Source of the DNA: Thunnus maccoyii
Lineage: Eukaryota > Chordata > Actinopteri > Scombriformes > Scombridae
Reading direction: 5' to 3'
NCBI RefSeq assembly: GCF_910596095.1
Contig: NC_056544.1
Coordinates: 7,890,655-7,954,654, forward strand
DNA: 64,000 nucleotides
This document shows, in pieces, positions 26,350-39,017 of this stretch (position 1 is its first letter; every line of letters starts with the position of its first letter). A program made the position numbers and the translations under genes. The notes below the pieces were generated by a model. It saw only the letters and a list, made by a program, of their open reading frames with translations, did no database searches and was not told the DNA's origin.

Positions 26350-26810
26350 TTTTGTTTTTAAAATTAATGATTGGTGAAGTTTAATTCTTTTTTTAAAGTT
26401 ACCAATTTTATCTTACTGAATCTGTAACCTTTTTTTTTAAATCCAGTTTTATTTCAAAAAGTTACCAATTTAATTACTTAAAAAAGTTAATGAATAAAAA
26501 GAAAAATTACTGATTTTAATTATGTTTTTTTTTTTAAAGCTTCCAGTTTCCTTTAAAAAGTTACTAATAAGGTTACTTTCTAAAAGTTAACAAATAAAAA
26601 TAAAAATGTCTGATGATTGATTTAATATTTTTAAGTGACCAATTTTGTTATGACAAAATTAGTCATAATACTTTTTAAAAAAGCTACCAATTTTATTCAG
26701 AAAGTTCCTATTCCATGACTGAAAAATGTATTGAAGAAGTTGCTTGATTGGTAACCTTTATTCCTCTATTTCATTTTAAAAAAAGTTACTCATTCAGTCT
26801 TTTACTAATA
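26350..26810. repeat. degenerate AT-rich tandem repeat
   Basis: Variants of AAAAAGTTACCAATTTTA recur every 60-90 bp at least six times, separated by A/T runs. They look like a worn minisatellite just upstream of the cytokine receptor promoter. Confidence 0.6.
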
Positions 26811-26896
26811 GCTAGTGTATTTACTACGCATCCATCACTTGGACTTAAACCAGAAAAGTAGAGAGGTTAAGATGGTTTCCTGTAGCCTACAGTATG

Positions 26897-26904
26897 TGAC
26901 GTCA
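26897..26904 (+). promoter_or_regulatory. consensus CRE (TGACGTCA)
   Basis: A perfect palindromic cAMP-response element, also an ATF site, lies about 60 bp upstream of the donor of the likely first exon of the cytokine receptor. Function is inferred from motif and position. Confidence 0.5.
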
Positions 26905-26914
26905 TGCTTCTCCT

Positions 26915-26924
26915 TTCCTGAGAA
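26915..26924 (+). promoter_or_regulatory. STAT-type site with 4-base spacer
   Basis: TTCCTGAGAA is a TTC-N4-GAA element, the spacing preferred by STAT6. It lies next to the CRE and about 45 bp before the putative first-exon donor (GTAAGA at 26968). Binding is not shown. Confidence 0.4.
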
Positions 26925-27470
26925 ATGTGTCACTGTCTCAAAGAGCGACAGTCAGCGACAGCGGGAGGTAAGAGCTTCTTTACAATACTGCTATTTACAA
27001 CAATGGTGTTCTGAAATATAGTATGCTGTGTCACATAATATATAGAACAAACCTCAAATCTAAAGTAGATAATTGTTCATGGGTATGCCCATTTTTTCAT
27101 TTTGAGAGAGAGTGGTGTAGCCGAGTGTGTCAACAAAACAAAGCACTAGTATTCTCTCTGGTTATTCTTTCTTTTTTTATGGAAAATGTCAAAGCTGTTT
27201 GAGGCAGTGGAATAGCACATGTTTTTCAAACTCACAATTAAACATAACAGAGAATAAAATGAACACTTGTGAGAAAAGCTGTGTATTTTTATGATATTAT
27301 ATTTAGATGCCTAACCAGCAGTTCGCCTCTTAATGTGAGCATTTAAAAAGGGGAAGTATGAAAAGCCAGGAAATTACTTGTGTGGATGGATATGTCTCTA
27401 TATCTACTGTATATGGCAAAACACTCTATGCTCAGTAGTGAGTGTTTATGTATGTCTATTTTTCTGTCTT

Positions 27471-27474
<4 letters not shown>

Positions 27475-27505
<31 letters not shown>
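27475..27505. repeat. TG microsatellite at a splice acceptor
   Basis: About 15 TG units end only about 12 bp before the acceptor at 27516 of the exon carrying the cytokine receptor start codon. CA/TG runs here could affect splicing. Confidence 0.9.
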
Positions 27506-27509
<4 letters not shown>

Positions 27510-27523
27510 CCCCTAGATTGGCT

Positions 27524-30500
27524 ATGAAGCTGATATTTGGGTCCAGTTTGCTGATTCTGTTCTGGTTCTGGTTCTCACAAAGTGGTGGGTGACTACTCTC
27601 TCTCCCTCTCTCTCTCTGTCACACACACAAACACACACACACACACACTGCGGATATAACTTTATGTATGATGATCCATGGCTATCACAACTTTTCTGAT
27701 GCTTTATTTACCAACATTTTTTGGCTATCTTGCCTCCATCGGGGTAGTGTCTGAGTTTGTTTCCACTTTCTTTGTGGAAAGGAACAACACTGACTTCCTC
27801 CACTACCCTGATAAATTCAATTAAAATCATTTCAATACTTAAGTATACTTTAGTATAATACATCTAGATAGGTTGATAGGAATTTGCCTCGGTACAGCTC
27901 TTAAAAATGGACAAAAAAACAAACACATTAAGTTGATAAAAGCAACAATAGATGAAAACATTTGGGTGAATAAAGCACAATAGTCTGCTCCTTGCTGTGT
28001 GTACATTCTCAAAGGAAGAACTTACTTAGCTAACATCAGTTCTATTTGTGTTTCTCTCGTGTTGATCTCTAATCTAATTTAATGTACGTTCTCTTTTAAC
28101 AGAGACAGAGGCCAGTGATCTAGATGTCTGTCCAGACAGAGAAGTGAGGATGTTTTTTTTAGTCCACAGCCTGCTGCTTCAATACAGATTAATATGCACA
28201 GTGTCTGCCCTTCACATTTGTGTTATTTTGTTTGTGAAACTATTTCAGTTTAACATGCATAATTCTTCACTGCAGGTGGAGTCTTGTGAGAATTTTGATG
28301 GCAATAACATTTCCTGCTTCATTTATCCAACAAATATACTCAACTGCTCCTGGTCATTCCACACTTTGCAGGAGGATGCTCAACTTTTTGTCTGTATCAG
28401 GTATTCATTTTTTTTAATGACACATTACCCATATAACATAATATGGTTCTATTGAGTAACAACAGGAGGCAAAATGAGCTTTTCTTCTGATCAAAACCAA
28501 CTTGTAAAAATAACCATTTAACTAGTGGAGATTGAGTACTGTTCACCTTTAAGAAAACAAAATGAAAACATTTACAATACAGACAAGTTCAAATGTATGA
28601 ATTGTTTTCAGTGTGAATCTCTCTGTCTATTCATCCAGTATTTGTGATACTGATACAACAGTTGACCCCCCGAGCCTTCTGTCTGAGGGTAGAGTCGGAT
28701 CAGGATCTATGGTTCTGGATGACTACAATGACACATATGTAGTCCTCCAATTCACAACATCCAATTCCTGCATGCCCAACAAGACAGTCCACTCCTGCGA
28801 ATATGCACATGCCTTGATAGGTAATGCTACCAAGACAAAAAACTGTTATATTTGCAAATATTACTATAGTCTTCAATGACATCCATATTTTTAATCTGCA
28901 CTTGGTATCATTGTATTTTGGTTTTATCACTTAATATGATAATAGATATTTACCATCTTTTTATCAGTAGGATTGCTTTTCAGTTGACTGTTTGGTATTA
29001 ACCAACAAATGTACAAAACACTATCTGTAATTTAAATCAGCTACGCAAAATGCAAGGCAAGATCCTTGTGAGGTTACCAGAGGCTCATACTAGAAGTCCT
29101 ATTGCTGCCAGAGGATTGAATCTTGACTTTGTGTCAGTATTAGGGCCATTATTGGGGAAACAATGTGAAAGAGTAAAGTCATAATATTTTGAGAGAAAAG
29201 TCAATGTAATAACAGTAATGTCATAATGTAATTTTGAGAAACATTCATATAATATTAAAATAACAAATATGTAATTTTACCAATATTTTACTGACATTTT
29301 CTCCTAAAAGTCTGTCTCATCCCTTTTCTGACTCAGCATTTGCTTCCAGCAAACGTCTCACTTACAGATTACTAAACTTTGTGCACATTTTTCTGCATCA
29401 ATAGTTCAGTTTTTTTCTATCATTTAACCCCCAGTGAGATGTGTATATTGTCTAGTAATCTGGTGAAAGTTTATAAATGGGCTGCTGGCAGACTGACAAG
29501 CACATGGGAGTTACTGTACTTTTACGGATGTGAGAGCAATGGATTATGGTGCATAAATGAATTTGGTAAGCTGAAGGTTTCAGGTATTTTATTATGTTGT
29601 TTGTTTTGGGGTTGCTTGTGCCACAGAGGTCCTGTCTCCACCAAACATCTTGGTATCAGTCAAAGATCAAGGCCTGTTGGTGACATGGGATGTGCCCTAC
29701 AGCCAAAAAGTCACTAATCCGCCATGCTTTGAATACGAGCTGGATATGGGTGATCAGGTAGAGTATGTCTGTTGATTACTCTGGAAATAATATATATCAT
29801 TTAGAGTATTTTATTATGGGGAAGACTAAAGCGCACATATCAGTAGGAATAATGAGCAATAAATAAACTCGGAAAAAAATCTGACCTGATATGCTAAGAA
29901 GAATTTAAATGAGGTAAATCTACTGAGCATTTACTGGTGAATCTTTTCAAAACAGGAGAAACCCATACACTTGGTGGCGGAGCAGTCTTATACAAAGCCG
30001 TATGCTGATCCCACCCGCACCTACAGAGTGAGGATAAGGACAAGGGTTACAGAGGATTGCTATGGATCCAGTCGGTGGAGTGACTGGAGTGACTGGAGTG
30101 ACACTGTCCGTAAGTGCTGTTTGTTAAATTAACCTTAAACACTGGTTTAACCAAGGGCTGGTGACTGAATGCACTGTTATATTGACCTCAGTACAATGAT
30201 CACAACCAGTATGTGTGCATGTCTGTTAGGGCTTGCAGAGGTGAAACAGTCAGAAACTCAATACTCAATACCGGTGATCATCTCGATTTCACTTGGAATA
30301 CCCATGATCCTCCTGGCTGTGCTGCTGCTGGTCCGGCATCAGAGGTACTGTTTCTTCCTCTCTGTCTCGTACTGAATGGCAAACTTGTTGACTGGTGCGT
30401 GATTCATACACACAAAGACTCCCTACCTGTCTTCACACCTGCTCTTTTTTTTTTTTTTTTTTTTTTTTCAAATCTACTTCAGCGAGCAGTTTCTTACTTG

Positions 30501-31246
30501 ATAAATCAATTCAGTCCCCTCTTTTAAATGTGAAACTGGCCATCCAGAGTCAGACAAAAGGACAAAGCTGACCCCAGTGTCAGCACAAGCAGTGAAGTTA
30601 AGTATGAAAACAGAATGCAGAAAGGAGAAGTGAGAGGAGTGTAGTTGGTGGTGGTGTCTTTTTTTCTGAAATGGCACTGCAAAACATCTACTGTAAAGTT
30701 CCTTGAGGTGCTGACAGAAACCCCCTACATGACTCCTAAAATAGCCAAACAGGGGAAAAACTCAAAATGAAAGACGATGCTAAGCAGATACAGGAAGGAT
30801 GTACTTCTTTTCTTCTTCTTTGGCACTTTCACTCTTTTGTCAACTTTTTGTTTTACAACAAAAAAAAGCTAATGAAAGCTAAATAAGAAAGCTTAAATTA
30901 TCATGTTATCCAAAGCAATCAGCAGCAGAATGAGTTCAAAATGTGTATTGACATTATTTTAAATTTTGTTTATGTGTGTCTCTGTTTGTGTTTCAGGGTA
31001 TGTAAGGTTCTGTTTCCTCCGATTCCTCGCCCCCCGTCCAAGTACAAGTATTTCCTTGAAAAAAATTACACTTTCAATGTAAGTATGAGCCCATACTGTA
31101 CACACACCGCACTTGGAACACTTGGAAACAAAGCCAAAGCATTATTTCTTGTGTTCTGTTTCCAGGTTCCTGTGCCATCAGCTAAGCCTGAGGAAGAGAT
31201 CACAGAAGTGCAGGATGCAGAGCAAAACCCCGGAACGACATTTTAA
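27524..31246 (+). CDS. class I cytokine receptor alpha chain, IL-5RA/CSF2RA-like
   Basis: Nine coding exons give 329 aa: 27524-27584, 28103-28143, 28276-28400, 28612-28820, 29627-29757, 29956-30109, 30239-30344, 30997-31078 and 31166-31246. The start MKLIFGSSLLILFWFW is a signal peptide. The first fibronectin-like domain has paired cysteines (SCFIYPTNILNCSW). The second ends with the WS motif, here WSDWSDWSD. A membrane helix follows (IPVIISISLGIPMILLAVLL). Then comes a JAK-binding box 1 (VLFPPIPRPPSKY) in a short tail. Box 1, the tail ending EEEITEV and the domain layout resemble IL-5 and GM-CSF receptor alpha chains; an IL-13R alpha relation is possible. It would bind a four-helix cytokine at the cell surface and signal with a shared beta chain. 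An untranslated exon likely ends at 26967. AATAAA lies at 31422-31427. Confidence 0.88.
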
Positions 31247-31421
31247 AAGCAATACGGGAAGGACACATTTAAAGTTTAAAAACGCCTACCAAGGTAATAT
31301 CTAATCCAGCAAAACATAAATGTGTTCAATGCATTTTTATAGCCTTACAGTCTAGCAAATCTGTCTCCGATATTTGGTTTAAGTACATTTGTAAGTTGGG
31401 TCATTGTGTCAGTCATGAGAA

Positions 31422-31427
31422 AATAAA
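31422..31427 (+). terminator. poly(A) signal of the cytokine receptor
   Basis: AATAAA about 175 bp after the stop codon, first in the downstream region. Confidence 0.65.
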
Positions 31428-31429
31428 CT

Positions 31430-32820
31430 ATATTGATGCTTTAATACATGTATAGACATTTAAAAGTGCAATAATATGACAACAAACACCGCTAAGTATA
31501 AAAATATCACAAGCAGGAGGGTTTGGCTCTAGCATGCTCTGCTTGGTCATGTTGCTCAAATGAATTCTTTTGGTTATTCATTCAGACAAATGGGACATGT
31601 GTATTCATGAGTTTTTTTTTATTTTATGAAATACACTTGAACTTGACAGTTGAATGACCCTGAATTGTGGAACTAGCGCTTCTACAAAATGTGCATACCT
31701 TTTTGTGTGTTGAATCTAGTTGTGAGATATATTATCACCTGCTTATTGAAAATGCATTCACTTTCATCGATTGTATTTCCTTAAAGTTAAAATTGCTTTC
31801 TTGCTCATTTGTTTTGGCATAACTTCCAAACTTTCCGATTTTTGGAGCTCTATTTTCAAAACTCTGTCAGGTATTTTTTGGCAACCATTACAACCCGCAT
31901 CTCCTGATTGCAGTATTCGGTATTTCAAATGAGAACACCAGTTACAGCTTGTGTAAGGCTACTTGTGTGTTGGTTAGTTTTACTGAAGTGGAAAGGCCCA
32001 CAGCCCCAAGTCACATTCTGGTTAAAGGAAGTGATGTAGTACCCAAAAGTGGAGAAACTCAGGTATGTGAATCCCAGTCCAAGGTAATATAACGACTATT
32101 CATTACTGTGAGATCCAACTCATGAGTGCTGGGGTCAGTGTTTGGTAGGTTTGAGAAAAGACTGTGGTGTGTGTTTTTAACTCCCACACCTCCACTAATG
32201 GTGGTTTCTTTCCGGGGCTGCTTTGGGTTGCACCTGACACAGATAAGACCCACAATGAGGTTAAACCTGTGGGAAGACGTTCTAGGGTAAGATGAATGAG
32301 CCTTATTTCAGTTAATCGAGACCAGTGGTGAGTCCGTTGGGAAAAGGAAGGTTCTGTTATGCTTATGGCTTCAGAGACTTAGGCGTCGATTCACAGATTG
32401 TGCACACATGGTGAAATACTTAGAGTTTTCACTTATTAAGAATCAAATTACCATTGTATTGTATTTTCACTTGATTTTATCTTATTTTTATTAATGTTAT
32501 CAGGTGGGTTTTATATTACATTTTATGTTACATTATGTTTTTTACATGCTTTTATGTTCTTTTTATGCCCTTTTCATGTGAAGCACTTGGTGGATGTAAT
32601 TTCTTTTGTTGTAAAGCACTTATAGCTGCATTTTGTGCTGTGTATGAAAGGTGCTACACAAATAACATTATTATTAACTCATTGCTGTATTTCTGTTGAT
32701 TTCTGTAACAGTGTTTGTATTGTACTATTGTACTGTTAAGCTTGTATCTGCCCTTTTCTGTGTATTATGTTAGTTTTTGGTATTGGTATGTTCAAAAACC
32801 AGGAGACTAAGTTTTTAAAA
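31430..32820. other. spacer between convergent genes
   Basis: AT-rich, no gene seen. It lies between the 3' end of the cytokine receptor (plus) and the 3' end of the SH2 adaptor (minus). Small frames here have no family features. Confidence 0.55.
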
Positions 32821-32826
32821 AAATCA

Positions 32827-32832
32827 TTTATT
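32827..32832 (-). terminator. possible poly(A) signal of the SH2 adaptor
   Basis: AATAAA on the minus strand, about 1.2 kb downstream of the SH2 adaptor coding end. A signal nearer to the stop may have been missed. Confidence 0.35.
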
Positions 32833-34022
32833 CAACTTTTATTTGTACAGAGCAATTTTGTATTTCCTGTGTACACAGGACAATCACAACAAAAGCAAAA
32901 AGTCCAACATGTAGATAGACATTCAACTTATAAAACTGCAGATAAAAGAGTAACTGGGTAAAAAAAACGCACCAAACCAGCATTAAATACATTTTGAACT
33001 CAACAATATGTGAGAAAGGCCTAGTTAACCCCAAAAGTCTATACTTAAGTCATATGTAACCATTGCAGATGCAGGTATTGTCATTTTTTTAAATCAGCCA
33101 AAGAAATCAGGTGATTCACCTTCAATCCCTGCTGCAGTTTTTTTTCCTTTCATTTTACTCACTGTAATACCTGACAAGATTAAATATAGATATTGTAGAT
33201 TGCCAATGACTGAGATGACTCTTATGTTGCAAATATGAATAATCAAATAAAACACATGGGGAAATGAGTGCACCCACTTTAGATTTTATGATCCACTACT
33301 CATGCATTGCCACATTTCCTGTATTTTCACACTTTGTGGGGAAACTGTGCTTCTGTGGCTTCAGATAAAATATGTGTAAACAGACCGCACACATAAAATA
33401 GGCAACTGTACATTACTATAACTTCCCCAAGCAGATATAAAACACAAACATGTGTTTGAGTACGAAAAAACATTACAATAAATAACAACAAGTGTGTAAA
33501 ATATCTTTCTTTTATGATACAAAACATCATGACACACACAAACAACCAGTAACTTAAAGGCTATTAAAGGGTTACTTTGAGGCTATGGGTGGAACAAAGT
33601 CGTGTTTTAACAGCCAAACACACCTATGCCCACAAACAAATACACGCACACACACACACCAACAAACACACGCATTGACGAACCACATATGAAGACCATA
33701 GGTCTGTGAAAAAGAAACCACAACAACAGAGATCCTGTTATTTTCACGGAATCTATTTTACAAAACAAAAAAAAAAAACTAAGCTGTATTCCCACACTCA
33801 CTCGTACACCAATTTTGAAAACATTTCAATGACAATGGCAGTGTATTTGAAACTGGCCGTGTGTGGTAAAATAATATTAGACGCCTCTTCTTCATACATA
33901 ATGTTAATGTCAAGTAAAACAACCCATGTGAAAAATGACAGAGCTTCTTGATGTGTCACATACGTAATGTTTCTTTCATCCTCAGTTTGTCTGCCTGATT
34001 AACAGTGTTGGCCTCCTGGATT

Positions 34023-35923
34023 TCAATAGACGGAGCTCCTGCTACACATTTCTACGTAGACAAAGTCTGTAGAGGAGACCATTGAGAGTGTGTTAGAGTT
34101 GTGTGAGTAGGCTGACATGTCATAGCTGAAAAAACAACTCTTTGATGTACCACAAGGATGAAAAAACACACACTGTGCTTGTACCGCATTTAACTGAACT
34201 TTTGCACATTGACACAAAGGGAAACGGACAGGTATAATATTTGGACATATAAAGTAGCACATAAAGTGTGTGTGTCTGTGGTGTCATACCTTCTTGTAGC
34301 TGCGTTTTGTCCAATGGATCTGTGAGCGGGACTAAACCGACATCAGAGGCTGTGCCACTTCTTAAGTTCTCTATCAGTGTCTCCAGAGTCCTACAACTCG
34401 GCAGTCTGATTCCTGAACTCTGACAACCACACAAATCAAATCATAAATACCATCCTTCCTTTTATGTGTGTGTGTGTGTGTGTGGATATGTGCAATCTGC
34501 ATGTAGATGTTGACCCACCTGAAGGGACCAGCCAGTGGTGGAGTTCACAAGCCTGTAGGTGTGCACAAATGGAGCTTTCCTGCAAAACACCAGTGATTTG
34601 GTGAGAATGTGTAAAATCTGAAACTGCACCAACACACGCAGTTGTTCCAATGTAACCATTAAATCTGAAAGAGAAATTTTATGTTGATCTGAGGCAGAGG
34701 GTGACTCAGTGAGTTCAGTTTTTCTCCAACACGGTGGAGGTCAAAATAGTCCTCGGTTACTCATAAATGTTTATGCAAGGCGGTTAAAACAGTAATTTGG
34801 AATTTCTTTAAATATTCATCATATTTTCCATCTTTCTTTCTTGTACATTTTCCTCATTACACAAGCTGCTAATTGTGTTTCTCTTTCTCACTTCTTTATA
34901 TGAAGTTGGACTAACGATGTAAAGACTTGATTTTAAAAAAAAAAGTCTTTTTGAATACTTTTTTTCCCTGGTATGTTTCTATCTGTACTCCTTGAAACAA
35001 AGTTTGTAGAATATATGCAATGTCTAAGGAGTCCTTAGCATGTTACTGTGCACGTTTTTAGCTTTCTGCTAGTAAAGTGGACATACTGTCTCAAATGGTT
35101 TTATTTTTTATTTTTTTTATCTTTAATCACGCCGCTGTTAGTTGAGTTTCACTGTATTTGAATTTGGCGATGACCTTTCACACGAGCACAAACACGTCTC
35201 CGAAGGCATTCTGATAAAAATGAGACTTGTGTGGTTGTGTTTCCGATCAGCAAGGCAAATGACCGATACTCCTGATTCTCTCTTTCTCTGCAAATGTAAA
35301 TACTGCATGTCTGTTCTGATGAAGAGGGAGAAAAACTTGCTGAAATAATTCAATGACTATTAAATGTCTGTGTTTTTATGCCTATATGTGTATTGAGTTT
35401 TTCAAAAAAAAACAACAAGGTTCTATCTGTGGAGTGACACTTTGGTGCTCAGAAGTTTTCCGTGAAGTGTTGTGTCACAACACAGCGAGGCAAGCTGATA
35501 TCTTTTTCTCAAGACATCTGATTGTTGAGATAATGAAATGCTATTTATAAATACAGTACATTTCATGTAATATAATCTGATGGAGGCACACTTGAACTTG
35601 TGGTTAACAGATACACGACATGCAAATAACATGACAGCGTACAAAATGTTCAGTGTCATTTCTTGCATTAAATAAAGAACGATCCAACAAACTTGTGAGA
35701 GTGCAACATAACTGAATAAAAATGTCACTCTTTGGTCAAATTTGTATCAGCCTAACCTAATTACAGCTCACCTCACACACAGGCAGTAGGCCCCCTGCAC
35801 GGTGTCGCTGTCCCTCAGCAGAAAGCTGCCATCATGTCCAAACCTCTCCAGCAGCCTCTCCGTGGCCTCACTTCCAATTCTCCCAAAGTAAAAAGACTGG
35901 ACCAGCACGCCCTCCCTCTCCAT
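34023..35923 (-). CDS. single-SH2 adaptor of the SAP/EAT-2 (SH2D1) family
   Basis: The clear coding exons are 35923-35772, 34579-34519 and 34419-34290, with matching phases. They encode MEREGVLVQSFYFGRIGSEA, LLERFGHDGSFLLRDSDTVQ, GAYCLCVR, KAPFVHTYRLVNSTTGWSLQ and a C-terminal helix, RTLETLIENLR. FLLRDSD holds the phosphotyrosine-binding Arg. The whole protein is one SH2 domain plus a short tail, as in SH2D1A (SAP) and SH2D1B (EAT-2). These couple SLAM receptors to Fyn or PLC-gamma in lymphocytes. A last exon seems to start near 34131 and to end at 34023 in an open frame ending DFVYVEM-CSRSSVY. That resembles the tyrosine-bearing EAT-2 tail. However, the simple splice puts it in another frame with a nearer stop, so the C-terminus is unsure. 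SAP versus EAT-2 is not settled. Confidence 0.82.
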
Positions 35924-35929
35924 GTTGCC

Positions 35930-37560
35930 TCTGTGGCAGGCACCCGTCTGTGTCTTGGGGGGTGAAGGTGCAGCAGAATTTTGAAGCAGATGAGTGTGTG
36001 ACAGGTTAAGCAGGAAAAGCTTTTCTGGTTTTCACACTTTTCTGGCATGCAGCTGCAGCTCACATGACCCCACGTGCACTTTCTCTAACCTGCACGATGG
36101 CCTTTATCTGTTGAATGAAATGAAAGTATAGTTTCTGGCTTTGTTCACAAGGTGCTGTTTTTAAATCAGTTTCTGTTTTGCAAGTTACAAAACAGAAAAA
36201 TACAGTCAAAAAAACTAATTGCTCAGTTCTGCTCTACAGCCCCTCGTGGTAACCTGTGTGTGTGAAATTTGTATTTTTTGTCATTTTATAAACTTACAAC
36301 AATAATTAACTGGAACAGACATATTTCATGATCATGTGTATTTCCACAATACACATTTGGACTTTGTCAGTTGGGCATGGTAGCCTTCTTTCCCCATCAG
36401 GATGTGGTGCAGACAAACATTGGGTTGAGATTTGAAAGCTGTATAAAGGTGGTTTCTCATAACCTCACAAGACAAACAAAACAGAGAACTGTGGGTTTAA
36501 GCAGACAGATATGTACGTACAACAATGCCCCACACACCCAAAGCAAGACATCAAACCTAATTGTGGTTTGATCTTGGTGCTGAAACAGTGCGTAGTTACA
36601 AGAGCTTTATACGAGATATATTTCAATAAAATGGTTACATTCAGACTTGGATCATTATCTTTAACAAGATGAAACTGACATGATTACAGTATGTGAGGTG
36701 TGAATGAAATCATTCATCAGTCATTGGTGCATGAAACTGTCGAGTTCTGATAATGTCTTATTAAAAGGTACAAAGATCTTTTAAGTAATATACTCATGAA
36801 AAACACTGTAACAACTGATAGTAGAAGAGCCTTTTTCACAGGAGTCTGAGATGTAACCATCCATACACACATAATGACAACGGTTGAAAAAAAAAGCAAA
36901 AAAAAAGGCATTCTAAAAATATATTTGCATAGAGAAAGCACTTATTACGTGTTTGTTTCTTACATAGGGGTTAGTAACATTGAAAGACAGCCACCTGATG
37001 TGACCGCTGAAGCCTAAACAGCCATCACTAAATGTCAGTTACTTTTAGCTTCACGCACTTTACATTCAGAGAAAGTAAAATAACAATAAAAACACTGAAA
37101 GGAACATGGCAGCACTCTCTCCACTCAACTAATTGGTCTTAATTCATATAGTTCATATAGTTTTTCCTGTTAAATGTCCAGCAGGTGGCAGAGTAACAAA
37201 ATCTAACGATTGAACTCACTATCATAAAATACATACAAAAACCTCAAAAGCAATTTACAGAGCAAGAAAGGGAACAACAATTTAGGTAAAGAAACCAGGG
37301 GCGATATGAGAGCATAAAGCCCATTGTTGAATGGAACACAAGCAAGGCAAAAGTAGGTCTATATATGACTGTCAAGAGCAAAATACGTATATTGAGTTAC
37401 AGTTAAGTTTGTCCATTCATCTTTTAATCGGATATGCCACCACAACATCCAGTAATTTGGGAGATCAGAAGCAAAATCACTAATTCATCAGGGAATAATG
37501 ACATCGTTGCAGGAAATCTGGAATAACAGTACTACAGGTAGAGATAATTCAAAATTCAAG
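35930..37560. other. upstream region of the SH2 adaptor, no gene seen
   Basis: Probably contains the SH2 adaptor promoter next to its start codon. Further right, to 37560, only AT-rich sequence without recognised coding exons is seen. Confidence 0.5.
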
Positions 37561-37569
37561 TCTGTCAGA

Positions 37570-37840
37570 GTGTCAGAGTGACAAGTTATCAAGTTAAATG
37601 TAGGAAAGAAGATGATGGTTTTTCTAGGTTAAGATTAGGACATACAGGACTCAGTGCTACTTTATATACCATGAAAAAGACAGTGTCAGATAAATGTGGC
37701 ACTTGTAACTGGAAGGAAACTGTTGAACATGTGCTGATAGGTTGTAGGAAGTTCAGTGTAGAGAGAAAGACTGAGGGGCAGGGTGGTAGATATGGGAAGG
37801 GAGGGGAGCATCGAAGGTCTGTTAAAGACAGGGGATAAAT
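37570..37840 (+). pseudogene. 3' end of a LINE (non-LTR retrotransposon) ORF2
   Basis: The frame reads FSRLRLGHTGLSATLYTMKK, then DKCGTCNWKETVEHVLIGCRKF. This is the C-terminal Cys/His segment (C..C...H....C) found after the reverse transcriptase in several LINE clades. The 5' part is missing, as usual for a 5'-truncated insertion. The clade cannot be set from this fragment. Confidence 0.75.
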
Positions 37841-38023
37841 ATTACAGGTTCAAATGGCTTTGTTTAAATATTTAAATGAAACGGGTTTAATATCCAGAAT
37901 ACAACTTCTTTATAAAGTTTTTTTCGTTTGTTTTTGTTGTTTAAAGTCATAACGTTACATACTCCGATGCAGTAGGTGGCGGCATGCACCTTTAACGTTG
38001 GTTTGTAGTCCGCAGTAAAAGCA

Positions 38024-38065
38024 AGGAAGAAGAAGAAGAAGAAGAAGAAGAAGAAGAAGAAGAAA
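38024..38065. repeat. GAA/AAG trinucleotide microsatellite
   Basis: About 13 GAA units shortly before the THAP coding exon. Confidence 0.95.
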
Positions 38066-38141
38066 TGCTAGGCACTGATAGGCAACATTAGCAATCAACT
38101 TGAATGCCGCGAAAATGCAAACACAAAAAGACATATTTAAA

Positions 38142-38975
38142 ATGGGAAAGAGCTGTTGTGCGATTGACTGTACAAATAGATTCAACAAGGAATCGAAGTT
38201 ATCTTTCTACGGGTTGCCGAAAGCTGAGGAGAAGAGAAGCAAATGCATTGCTGCAATTCGCAGAAACAACTGGAATCCAAGCACCGAAACATGGACTTGT
38301 GGTTCCCATTTTGTGTCAGGTATGTTGGATTTTTGGGTAAAATCATACCTTAAGTTATACTGTACTGTATTGACTACTCATCGATTAAATATTTAGCATC
38401 TTTCATTTATATTCTGTGTAACTGTAAAGGTTTTGTCAGCATTTGTTAAAAAAACATCCATGATGAAAGAGGAGGGGCAGGTTAGAAAGTGTTAGCAAGG
38501 ACATACCCGGTTTTCCTCACCAGGGGGTACTCTACAAAGCAAATTTAAACAGTTAGCCAGAAAACTTAAAGTTTCAACAAAACATGTTGACATTTTCTTT
38601 ATTATTAGCATCCTTATGTGTGGCTGAATCACACTCCTAGGCTACCTTTGTGACCCTGCTTTGTGGAATAGCCCCCAGGTACACAAGTCAAATGTTGTAA
38701 TGATGAAACATGTATATTTCCTGTGCGGGGGTGTAAATAAATAGTAAAACTTTTTGCTTGTTTCAGGAAAGAAGAGCGATGATCCCCTACACCCTGACTA
38801 CGTGCCAAGTTTATTCAGTTTCACCTCCACCGCTGATCGAAATCAGGCTGTCAACCAACTGGCAAGGTATCAACGAGTGTGCGGCATTTTCCGTTCAGTG
38901 TCTGCTACTGAAACACCAGAGAAGACGTCAACAGTGGCACTGGCAACAGTGAGAAGAAATCTAAATATAATTTAA
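38142..38975 (+). CDS. THAP zinc-finger protein fragment 1
   Basis: Two exons, 38142-38319 and 38767-38975, join in frame to 128 aa. The first is a THAP domain: MGKSCCAIDCTNRFNKESK with the first Cys pair, an LSFYGLPK turn and CGSHFVSG with the final Cys and His. The second starts GKKSDDPLHPDYVPSLF, the usual continuation in fish THAP proteins linked to DDE_Tnp_4 transposases. It then ends at a stop after LNII. THAP domains bind DNA in a zinc-dependent way. It is probably the 5' part of a transposon-derived gene whose catalytic part lies at 40.6-41.3 kb. An upstream in-frame ATG at 38103 would add a short extension. It could instead be a small domesticated THAP gene. Confidence 0.7.
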
Positions 38976-39017
38976 AGTACGTGCACAGATATTAGCGGAG
39001 GGAAAACCAGTCAAACG

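Noticed and set aside
29379-29717. 112-residue plus-strand frame inside the cytokine receptor
   Set aside because: Crosses an intron and enters exon 5 in the wrong frame.
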